Source: Flagellimonas profundi (lineage in GTDB: Bacteria; Bacteroidota; Bacteroidia; Flavobacteriales; Flavobacteriaceae). Taken from it: a stretch of 64,000 nucleotides of DNA. The notes under the pieces are model-generated. The model was not told where the DNA came from. It worked only from the letters and a program-made list of their open reading frames with translations, and did no database searches. The first letter of the stretch is position 1. Every line of letters starts with the position of its first letter. Below are positions 34,739 through 42,028 of the stretch, piece by piece. The stretch spans positions 420,455 to 484,454 of the forward strand of contig NZ_JAFLNM010000002.1 in the NCBI RefSeq assembly GCF_017313275.1, in the 5' to 3' direction. The position numbers were made by a program, and so were the translations under genes.

Positions 34739-36055
34739 ATGGATTTAAAGGAAAAATTAGTCTCCTCTTTTATGGCTTTTGAAGATGGCTTGGATTTAGA
34801 TCATCCAGTGCATGAAGAAAGATCCAACGCCATTAAGAACTTTGAGACCAAAGGCTTCCCAACAAAAAAGGATGAAGCTTGGAAGTATACTTCGTTGAAA
34901 GGCTTGCAAAAAATCGATTTCAGTATTTTTCCAAAGCAAGAAACGACCTTGGAGTACAAAGATGTGAAGAAGTACTTCCTTCATGATATAGACACCTATA
35001 AAATTGTATTCGTAGATGGAGTCTACAGTTCCTATCTGTCTGAAACAACACACGATGGTGTAGATGTTTGCTTGATGAGTTCCGCATTCAGTAAGCCAAT
35101 GTTCCAACAGGTGATTGAAGTGTATTTCAACAAAGCGGCCTCCAAAGATGAGTCGTTGACCTCGTTGAACACTGCTTTCAGCAAAGAAGGAGCCTATATC
35201 TACATCCCAAAAAACAAAATGCCCAAAAAGCCTATCCAAATATTGCATTTGGCCACGGGCAACGAGGCAGCCTTGATGTTGCAACCACGTAACTTAATAG
35301 TAGCGGAGGACAACGCTGAGGTCCAGATTATAGAACGTCACCAAAGCTTGACTGGAAATGAGGTGTTTACCAATTCTGTAACGGAGATTTTCGCCGGTAA
35401 AGATGCCATTGTGGACTATTACAAGGTTCAGAACGATGCGCCTACCGCTTCTTTGGTGGACAACACCTACATTTCGCAAAAGGATAAAAGTGTAGTGAGG
35501 GTACACACCTTCTCTTTGGGCGGAAAACTGATTCGCAACAACCTGAATTTTTATCAGAATGGTGAGCGAATCGATTCTACCTTGAAAGGGATAACTATTT
35601 TGGGTGACAAACAGCACGTGGACCATCACACCTTGGTGCACCATGCACAGCCTAATTGTGAGAGCCATCAAGATTACAAAGGAATATTTGGCGACAGCTC
35701 CACAGGGGTGTTCAATGGAAAGATCATTGTGGACAAGATTGCCCAAAAAACGGACGCCTTTCAACAGAATAACAACATATTGTTGAGCGATAGGTCGACA
35801 ATCAACTCAAAACCCCAATTGGAAATCTTCGCGGATGACGTAAAATGTTCGCATGGATGTACCATTGGTCAGTTGGATGAAGAAGCACTTTTCTACCTAA
35901 GATCAAGGGGGATTCCAAAGAAAGAGGCCAAAGCGCTGATGATGTATGCGTTTGCCAACAACGTTTTGGAGAGTGTCCGTATTCCTGAGCTAAAGGCGAG
36001 AATCAACAAGATTATTGCTGAAAAATTGGGTGTTCGTATGGGGTTTGACCTCTAA
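34739..36055 (+). CDS. sufD: Fe-S cluster assembly protein SufD
   Basis: SufD pairs with SufB in the scaffold and helps iron entry. The 438-residue protein has the SufD/SufB beta-helix core, with DEAWKYTSLKGLQKIDF near the N-terminus and HVDHHTLVHHAQPNCESHQDYKG, cited as the region 290-312, and CSHGCTIGQLDEEALFYLRSRG near 370-392. It lies 90 bases after sufC, with a palindromic element in between, and 26 bases before sufS. Confidence 0.96.
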   Translation: MDLKEKLVSSFMAFEDGLDLDHPVHEERSNAIKNFETKGFPTKKDEAWKYTSLKGLQKIDFSIFPKQETTLEYKDVKKYFLHDIDTYKIVFVDGVYSSYLSETTHDGVDVCLMSSAFSKPMFQQVIEVYFNKAASKDESLTSLNTAFSKEGAYIYIPKNKMPKKPIQILHLATGNEAALMLQPRNLIVAEDNAEVQIIERHQSLTGNEVFTNSVTEIFAGKDAIVDYYKVQNDAPTASLVDNTYISQKDKSVVRVHTFSLGGKLIRNNLNFYQNGERIDSTLKGITILGDKQHVDHHTLVHHAQPNCESHQDYKGIFGDSSTGVFNGKIIVDKIAQKTDAFQQNNNILLSDRSTINSKPQLEIFADDVKCSHGCTIGQLDEEALFYLRSRGIPKKEAKALMMYAFANNVLESVRIPELKARINKIIAEKLGVRMGFDL

Positions 36056-36081
36056 ACTGAACTTTTCACCACAACATTATA

Positions 36082-37308
36082 ATGATAGAGACCACTTTGG
36101 ACATACAGGCCATTAGAAAGGATTTTCCCATCCTCCAAAGAGAGGTCAATGGTAAGCCTTTGGTGTACTTGGACAATGCAGCCACCTCGCAGACACCGCA
36201 GCAGGTGATCGATGCCATTGTAGATTATTACCAAAGGTATAATGCCAATATCCATCGTGGAGTACATACCTTGTCACAAGAGGCAACCGATGCTTACGAA
36301 GCAGCACGTCAAAAAATCCAAAGGCACTTTAACATTGCTCATTCACACGAAGTGATTTTTACTTCGGGAACCACGCAAAGCATTAATTTGGTGGCAACCG
36401 GTTTCACTTCTTTTTTAAAGGAGGGTGATGAAATTTTGGTTTCGGCTATGGAGCATCACTCCAATATTGTGCCTTGGCAAATGTTGTGCGAGCGCACTGG
36501 TGCTATCCTAAAAGTGATTCCAATGAATTTGGAAGGGGAGTTGGTCATGGAGGAATACCACAAGCTATTGTCAGATAAGACAAAGCTGGTCTTCTGCAAC
36601 CATGTTTCCAATGCTTTGGGTACCATCAACCCGATAGAAGAAATCATCGAAGCCGCTCATAAAGCAGGAGCCGCCGTATTAATAGACGGTGCACAGGCAG
36701 CGGCACACATAAAAGCAGACTTACAAACGCTGGACGTGGATTTTTATACCGTTTCGGCCCACAAAATGTGCGGGCCTACGGGCGTTGGAATGTTGTATGG
36801 AAAAGAGGAATGGCTTAAAAAATTACCACCGTATCAAGGGGGTGGTGAAATGATCGCTGAGGTAACCTTTGAAAAGACCACCTATGCCGATTTACCCCAT
36901 AAGTTTGAAGCAGGAACACCCAATATCTGCGGAGGCATTGCCTTTGGAGCTGCTTTGGATTATATGAACAGCATTGGTTTTGATGCTATTGCCCAATACG
37001 AAGATGAGCTAGTGCAATATGCCACGGAACAATTGCTTGCTATTGAAGGCTTAAAGATCTATGGGACCGCAGCGCACAAAACTTCGGTAATATCCTTTAA
37101 CATTGAAGGCGTTCACCCCTATGACATAGGCACCATTGTGGACAAATTGGGCATTGCTGTGAGAACAGGGCACCATTGTGCTCAGCCCATCATGGATTTT
37201 TATAGGATTCCGGGAACAGTAAGGGCCAGTTTTAGCTTTTATAATACCAAGGAAGAAGTGGATAAACTGGTGGAGGGGGTTACACGCGCAAAGAATATGT
37301 TGCTGTAG
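36082..37308 (+). CDS. sufS: Cysteine desulfurase SufS
   Basis: SufS takes sulfur from cysteine as a persulfide for cluster building. The 408-residue PLP enzyme has the cofactor lysine in YTVSAHKMCGPTG near residue 228 and the active cysteine in RTGHHCAQPIMDFY near 366; HHS, SNALGTINP and the rest of the class V fold are intact. It is 26 bases after sufD and 72 bases ahead of sufE, its natural partner. Confidence 0.97.
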   Translation: MIETTLDIQAIRKDFPILQREVNGKPLVYLDNAATSQTPQQVIDAIVDYYQRYNANIHRGVHTLSQEATDAYEAARQKIQRHFNIAHSHEVIFTSGTTQSINLVATGFTSFLKEGDEILVSAMEHHSNIVPWQMLCERTGAILKVIPMNLEGELVMEEYHKLLSDKTKLVFCNHVSNALGTINPIEEIIEAAHKAGAAVLIDGAQAAAHIKADLQTLDVDFYTVSAHKMCGPTGVGMLYGKEEWLKKLPPYQGGGEMIAEVTFEKTTYADLPHKFEAGTPNICGGIAFGAALDYMNSIGFDAIAQYEDELVQYATEQLLAIEGLKIYGTAAHKTSVISFNIEGVHPYDIGTIVDKLGIAVRTGHHCAQPIMDFYRIPGTVRASFSFYNTKEEVDKLVEGVTRAKNMLL

Positions 37309-37380
37309 CCGAACCGTTATCTTTATCATAAAGACTTGAATGGCAATCCACCGAGTTGTATTTTTGAATAAAACCATCGC

Positions 37381-37803
37381 ATGACCATAAAAGAGATACA
37401 GGAAGAGATAATAGACGAGTTTTCCATGTTCGACGACTGGATGCAGCGTTACGAATACATGATAGAACTCGGAAAATCGCTTCCCCTTATAGAGGAACAG
37501 TACAAAACCGATGACAACCTGATCAAAGGTTGCCAGAGCAAGGTGTGGGTGCATGCCGAACTCGATGGGGATAAATTGGTTTTCACAGCCGATAGTGATG
37601 CCATTATCACCAAAGGAATCATAGCTATTCTGGTTAGGGCGTTCAGCAACCAAAAACCACAGGATATTATTGATGCCGATGTGGAGTTTATAGATGAAAT
37701 AGGCCTCAAGGAGCATTTATCGCCCACGCGTGCAAACGGATTGGTAAGTATGATCAAGCAGTTGAAATTATATGCGGTTGCTTATCAAACACAGTTAAAA
37801 TAA
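37381..37803 (+). CDS. sufE: Sulfur acceptor protein SufE
   Basis: SufE takes the persulfide sulfur from SufS and passes it to SufB. The 140-residue protein has the acceptor cysteine in LIKGCQSKVWV near residue 52 and the usual EEIIDEFSMFDDWMQRYEYM, cited as the region 6-25. Length is normal. The next gene begins 6 bases later. Confidence 0.95.
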   Translation: MTIKEIQEEIIDEFSMFDDWMQRYEYMIELGKSLPLIEEQYKTDDNLIKGCQSKVWVHAELDGDKLVFTADSDAIITKGIIAILVRAFSNQKPQDIIDADVEFIDEIGLKEHLSPTRANGLVSMIKQLKLYAVAYQTQLK

Positions 37804-37809
37804 CTTAGG

Positions 37810-38139
37810 ATGAGTGAAGAAACTACTATAGATACGCAAGAACTGGGAGAAAAAATCGTAAAGGTGCTCAAAACTATTTACGACCCGGAAATTCCTGTGG
37901 ATATTTACGAGTTGGGTTTGATTTACGACGTGTTCGTTAACGAGGAATACGAAGTAAAGATTTTGATGACCCTTACCTCTCCCAATTGTCCGGTTGCGGA
38001 AACGTTGCCCGTGGAAGTAGAGGAAAAGGTAAAGTCCATTGATATGCTAAAGGATGTAGAGGTGGAAATTACCTTTGACCCCCCATGGACCCAAGAGCTG
38101 ATGAGCGAAGAGGCGAAATTGGAACTCGGACTCTTATAA
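37810..38139 (+). CDS. SUF-linked DUF59/MIP18 protein (SufT-like)
   Basis: The 109-residue protein is a DUF59 (MIP18) member: VLKTIYDPEIPVDIYELGLI near the N-terminus, the reactive TSPNCPVAETLP with its cysteine near residue 60, and FDPPWTQELMSEEAKLELG at the C-terminus. SufT-type proteins help mature iron-sulfur proteins under high demand. Its position between sufE and a TIGR03643 gene fits that role. Confidence 0.93.
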   Translation: MSEETTIDTQELGEKIVKVLKTIYDPEIPVDIYELGLIYDVFVNEEYEVKILMTLTSPNCPVAETLPVEVEEKVKSIDMLKDVEVEITFDPPWTQELMSEEAKLELGLL

Positions 38140-38161
38140 TAAACCCGAAAAATTTCAAAAA

Positions 38162-38395
38162 ATGACCACAAGACAGATTGATAGGATTATTGAGATGGCT
38201 TGGGAGGACAGAACCCCGTTCGAGGCCATTGAATACCAGTTTGGCCTAAAGGAAAATGATGTAAGGGAGGTAATGCGCAGCAACCTCAAACGTTCATCTT
38301 TCGAGTTATGGAGAAAACGGGTAAAAGGGAGAAAGACCAAGCACCAAAAAACGTCATCGGCCGACAGATTTAGATCGCAGAACCAAAAACTATAG
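38162..38395 (+). CDS. TIGR03643/DUF2805 small protein
   Basis: The 77-residue protein (MTTRQIDRIIEMAWEDRTPF at the N-terminus, then YQFGLKENDVREVMR) fits a family of short proteins common in Bacteroidota and some Proteobacteria. The first half looks like a helix-turn-helix; the tail is basic. Function is not known. It is co-transcribed with the SUF genes, 22 bases after the DUF59 gene. Confidence 0.85.
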   Translation: MTTRQIDRIIEMAWEDRTPFEAIEYQFGLKENDVREVMRSNLKRSSFELWRKRVKGRKTKHQKTSSADRFRSQNQKL

Positions 38396-38396
38396 T

Positions 38397-38481
38397 GAAT
38401 TCTCGAAGATTAGCTGGATTTCAGAGGTAAGACTTGAGAATTCTGATGTATATATAAAATAAATATCGAACCCCCGATATT
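38397..38481. repeat. Two inverted repeats ahead of the second four-helix-bundle gene
   Basis: GAATTCTCGAAG (38397-38408) faces CTTGAGAATTC (38433-38443), imperfect by one base. A second repeat, AATATCG (38462-38468) and CGATATT (38475-38481), is perfect with a six-base loop and lies 14 bases before the start codon at 38496. They could be operators, mRNA hairpins or insertion borders. Confidence 0.55.
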
Positions 38482-38495
38482 AATACTAAAATCGA

Positions 38496-38858
38496 ATGAA
38501 AAAGGGGTTTGAACAAATTGTCTCTTGGCAAAAGGCGAGAGAGTTAAACAGGGAGATATACCAAATCCCTAGTGAAAATGAATTTTGCAGGGATTTTGCC
38601 CTTCGAGACCAAATTAGAAGAGCTTCTATTTCAGTCTCTTCGAATATTGCTGAAGGGTATGGAAGAAAAACCAATAAGGAGTTCATTTATTTTTTGAATG
38701 TAGCCAAAGCTTCCTGTTATGAAGTGAAATCACAATTATATTTGGCCTTGGATATTGAATATTTGGATGACAAAAATTTTAGAAGGCTTTATGCCATTTG
38801 TGATGAAATTTCAATGACTATTCATGGATTGGTAAAACATCTAGAGAAGAAAAATTAA
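38496..38858 (+). CDS. Four-helix-bundle protein (S23/IVP family)
   Basis: The 120-residue protein is in the same broad family as the gene at 13282 but belongs to a different subgroup; its signature is RRASISVSSNIAEGYGRKTN near residues 41-60. The job of these proteins is unknown. It lies between TIGR03643 and DUF2480, behind two inverted repeats, and is more A/T-rich than its neighbours. Both copies in this window are inside or next to core operons, which suggests recent insertion. Confidence 0.87.
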   Translation: MKKGFEQIVSWQKARELNREIYQIPSENEFCRDFALRDQIRRASISVSSNIAEGYGRKTNKEFIYFLNVAKASCYEVKSQLYLALDIEYLDDKNFRRLYAICDEISMTIHGLVKHLEKKN

Positions 38859-38891
38859 AGTCTTAATCGGACCACTGAAATCTGTATTCTT

Positions 38892-39401
38892 ATGTCTGAA
38901 GAAATAATAAACAGAGTAGCCCAAAGCAAGTTGATCACCTTCAATCTGGAGGATTATTATCCGAAAGGGGAGCGTAAGGTCCTGGACATTAAAGATTGGT
39001 TGTACGAGGGCTTTATTCTGCGCGAAAAGGAATTCCGTGCCCATGTTGAAGCACACGATTGGTCGGCATACAAAGATGCTTATGTGGCGCTTCAATGTTC
39101 TTCGGATGCCATAGTACCAGGTTGGGCCTTTATGCTGATTGCTTCCAAACTACAGCCCTACGCTAAAAAAGTGGTCCAAGGGAGTTTGGAAAACCTGGAA
39201 ACCGCGCTCTATCAATCCATTTTGGAGAATTTGGATATTACCGAGTTTACCGATAAACCCGTGATCATAAAAGGGTGTTCCAATAAGCCAGTTCCAGAGA
39301 ATGCCTATTTGATGGCAGTGGCCAGAATACAGGAGGTCGCTAAAAGTGTGATGTATGGGGAGGCTTGTTCCTCGGTTCCGCTTTATAAAAAGAGGAAGTA
39401 A
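38892..39401 (+). CDS. DUF2480 protein of the SUF operon
   Basis: The 169-residue protein is a DUF2480 member (KLITFNLEDYYPKGERKVLD, then DWSAYKDAYVALQCSSDAIV). Three cysteines look conserved in style: ALQCSSDA, IKGCSNKPVP and GEACSSVPLYK. The family is restricted mostly to Bacteroidota and its function is unknown; the SUF context suggests iron-sulfur work. It is 33 bases after the four-helix-bundle gene and 65 bases before the DUF3078 start. Confidence 0.87.
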   Translation: MSEEIINRVAQSKLITFNLEDYYPKGERKVLDIKDWLYEGFILREKEFRAHVEAHDWSAYKDAYVALQCSSDAIVPGWAFMLIASKLQPYAKKVVQGSLENLETALYQSILENLDITEFTDKPVIIKGCSNKPVPENAYLMAVARIQEVAKSVMYGEACSSVPLYKKRK

Positions 39402-39466
39402 CGGTTATTCCGTCACAAACCGTGACATTTCTTACTTTTACGGTTCTAAACATTAAACTCCATACT

Positions 39467-40399
39467 ATGAAAAAATTGCTTTTAGTTGGCATGGGATTGT
39501 TTTTTGCATTTTCTGCCCAGGCCCAAACCCAAGAAGAGCTCAAATCGGAAATTGGATCAAAAAAGGATTCGATCAAAGCCATTCAGAAAAGAGTGGACGG
39601 CCTACAGGCAAAATTGGATGCCTTGCCAGGTTGGAAAGTAGGTGCTTTCGGAACCATTGGGGGAAGTATATCCCAGTTCAACAATTGGTTTGCACAGGGA
39701 ATTCCGAACAACTCTTCGGGCAATATTGGGTTTACCGTAAACGCTTTTGCCAATCTAAAGGAAGAAAAATTCTTTTGGAGAAATGCGGCCAACCTTAACC
39801 TATCTTGGGTAAAGTTGGACGATAAGGATGACCCCAACGATGACGATAGCTTCCGCCAAGCCACGGATGTGTTCAATATCACTTCTTTGTACGGTAGAAA
39901 ATTGAGTGAAAAGTTTGCTATTTCCACCTTGGCAGAATACCGAACTACCATTCTGAGCAATTTTAACGACCCAGGTTACCTTGACCTTGGTGTAGGTGCT
40001 ACCTGGACCCCAATAGCGGATTTGGTAGTGGTGATACATCCGCTCAACTACAACTTTGTGTTCAGTAGCGAGGATACCATTTTTGAATCCTCCATGGGTG
40101 CCAAGATCGTTGCGGATTATACCAAACAAATTGGTGACGTTAGCTTTAAAAGTAACCTATCTTTATTCCAAAGCTATGAAAGTAGCAACTTGAGCAACTG
40201 GACATGGACCAATTCTTTTAGCTATACCTTATGGAAAATGATTGGTGTAGGTTTTGATTTTGGGTTGAGAAACAACAAGCAGGAAACTTTGAATTATATT
40301 GTAAACAATGCGCCGACCCCGGATCCTGATGCTACTTTTGACAGCATAGATAATGAATTGCAGACCTATTGGACTTTAGGTTTAAGTTATAAGTTCTAA
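39467..40399 (+). CDS. DUF3078 outer-membrane beta-barrel protein
   Basis: From the ATG at 39467 the protein is 310 residues with a signal peptide (MKKLLLVGMGLFFAFSAQAQ). A short coiled-coil-like part (ELKSEIGSKKDSIKAIQKRV) precedes a beta-rich domain that starts WKVGAFGTIGGSISQFNNW and ends WTLGLSYKF, the aromatic end of an outer-membrane barrel. DUF3078 proteins are common in this phylum and uncharacterised. It is followed by a strong terminator. Confidence 0.88.
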   Translation: MKKLLLVGMGLFFAFSAQAQTQEELKSEIGSKKDSIKAIQKRVDGLQAKLDALPGWKVGAFGTIGGSISQFNNWFAQGIPNNSSGNIGFTVNAFANLKEEKFFWRNAANLNLSWVKLDDKDDPNDDDSFRQATDVFNITSLYGRKLSEKFAISTLAEYRTTILSNFNDPGYLDLGVGATWTPIADLVVVIHPLNYNFVFSSEDTIFESSMGAKIVADYTKQIGDVSFKSNLSLFQSYESSNLSNWTWTNSFSYTLWKMIGVGFDFGLRNNKQETLNYIVNNAPTPDPDATFDSIDNELQTYWTLGLSYKF

Positions 40400-40420
40400 A
40401 AACGGATGGAAACAGCTATA

Positions 40421-40450
40421 AAAAAAGCCCTCGATCAAGAGGGCTTTTTT
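40421..40450 (+). terminator. Strong terminator after the DUF3078 gene
   Basis: A perfect twelve-base stem (AAAAAAGCCCTC and GAGGGCTTTTTT) encloses a six-base loop. The symmetric A and T runs mean that it could also work on the other strand. The remaining 218 bases up to hflX show no gene or clear signal. Confidence 0.95.
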
Positions 40451-40668
40451 GTGGGGTGAAAAATGTTTTCTGTGTTTTTAAGACCATGTCTAAGTAGGTT
40501 AAGATCCGTAAGATCTGCGTGTGACACTAAAATGACTTAAAAACAATATGAAAGTAGCTTTTCAGTGGTCACTCCCTAAACTTTTGTTGTGAATTGGCCC
40601 AAAAATGTTGTGAACAGGTTTTTGTTTTACCGTTCATCGAGGAACTTGGCTGCTTAACTGTAAAAGTT

Positions 40669-41880
40669 TTAGTACTCGTCCAGGTGCTCTGGGTATAAAA
40701 AGTTGTTGTACGGAAAGCGGGTCACATGAATATCGCGGACGGCATCATAAACACGCTTTCTGAATTCGTCTATGTTTTCCTTGTTCAGGGCAGAAATAAA
40801 CAAGGCTTTGTCACCAAGTTTATTGAAATAGGTTTTTTTCCATTCTTCCAGGGTAAAATGTGCTTTGGTGCGCTCGGTCACTAAATCGTCTTCATCAATG
40901 GTTTCGGGTGTGTACTGGTCTATTTTGTTAAAAACCATAATACATGGCTTGTCCGAACTATCTATTTCATCCAAAATTTGATTAACGGAATCAATGTGCT
41001 CCTCAAAATTAGGATGCGAGATATCGACCACATGCAGTAAAAGGTCAGCTTCACGAACCTCGTCCAAAGTACTTTTAAAACTTTCGACCAACTGTGTGGG
41101 CAGCTTTCTAATAAAACCTACCGTATCACTCAAAAGAAAAGGAAGATTGCCCAAAACCACTTTACGAACCGTAGTGTCCAGGGTGGCAAATAGCTTGTTT
41201 TCTGCAAAAACCTCACTTTTACTGATCACGTTCATTAAGGTGGATTTCCCTACGTTGGTATACCCCACCAAAGCAACGCGTACCAAAGAACCCCGGTTAC
41301 CCCGTTGGGTCTCCATTTGGCGGTCTATTTTGGCAAGTTTCTTTTTGAGCAAGGCTATTCGGTCACGAACAATACGTCTATCCGTTTCAATTTCCGTTTC
41401 ACCGGGACCACGCATACCAATACCCCCACGCTGTCTTTCCAAGTGGGTCCAAAGACCGGTCAGTCTTGGCAATAAATATTCATATTGGGCAAGTTCCACC
41501 TGTGTACGGGCATAGCTTGTCTTGGCGCGCTGGGCAAAAATATCCAGGATCAGGCTGGTCCTGTCCAAAACCTTGCAGCGGAGTAGCTTTTCAATATTGT
41601 TTTGTTGTGCCGGGGAGAGTTCATCATCAAAAATAACGGAACCTATATCATTTTCCTTGACATATTTGCGTACTTCCTCCATTTTACCACTGCCAATATA
41701 TGTTTTGGGATTGGGTACATCAACACGTTGCACAAATCTTTTTTCGACTTCGCCACCGGCCGTGTAGGTCAAAAATTCAAGCTCATCCAAGTACTCCTTT
41801 ACTTTCTCTTCGTTTTGGTGCTGGTTCATGACACCAATGAGTACCGCCTTTTCATATTCTATGGACTTCTTTTCTAGCAT
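40669..41880 (-). CDS. hflX: GTPase HflX
   Basis: HflX is a ribosome-linked GTPase that splits stalled or stressed ribosomes. The 403-residue protein has the N-terminal HflX domain with NPKTYIGSGKMEEV near residue 55 and RQRGGIGMRGPGETEIETD near 150-168, then a G domain with G1 GYTNVGKSTLMN near 205, G3 DTVGFI and G4 NKID. Length is normal. It is a single gene, divergent from the M14 peptidase gene, with a -7 element at 41898. Confidence 0.96.
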   Translation of the reverse strand: MLEKKSIEYEKAVLIGVMNQHQNEEKVKEYLDELEFLTYTAGGEVEKRFVQRVDVPNPKTYIGSGKMEEVRKYVKENDIGSVIFDDELSPAQQNNIEKLLRCKVLDRTSLILDIFAQRAKTSYARTQVELAQYEYLLPRLTGLWTHLERQRGGIGMRGPGETEIETDRRIVRDRIALLKKKLAKIDRQMETQRGNRGSLVRVALVGYTNVGKSTLMNVISKSEVFAENKLFATLDTTVRKVVLGNLPFLLSDTVGFIRKLPTQLVESFKSTLDEVREADLLLHVVDISHPNFEEHIDSVNQILDEIDSSDKPCIMVFNKIDQYTPETIDEDDLVTERTKAHFTLEEWKKTYFNKLGDKALFISALNKENIDEFRKRVYDAVRDIHVTRFPYNNFLYPEHLDEY

Positions 41881-41897
41881 TAAATGGATTTAGAATA

Positions 41898-41905
41898 CAA
41901 ATTTA
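41898..41905 (-). promoter_or_regulatory. Bacteroidota -7 element of hflX
   Basis: On the minus strand TAAATTTG matches TAnnTTTG and lies 17 bases ahead of the hflX ATG. No good -33 box is visible. Confidence 0.45.
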
Positions 41906-42028
41906 CGCAATGTTTTGAAGCTGTTTTATGCTTTTCGCGTTTAAGGGCCGATGAACACGGGAAAAGGCTATTAATTGATGGGATTCTTCCCTATCTTGAT
42001 GCCCCTAAACCAACCCAGCCAAATAAAA

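Noticed and set aside
37051..37716. 221-codon frame antisense to sufS and sufE
   Set aside because: It overlaps two conserved genes and the gap between them; no family features are seen.
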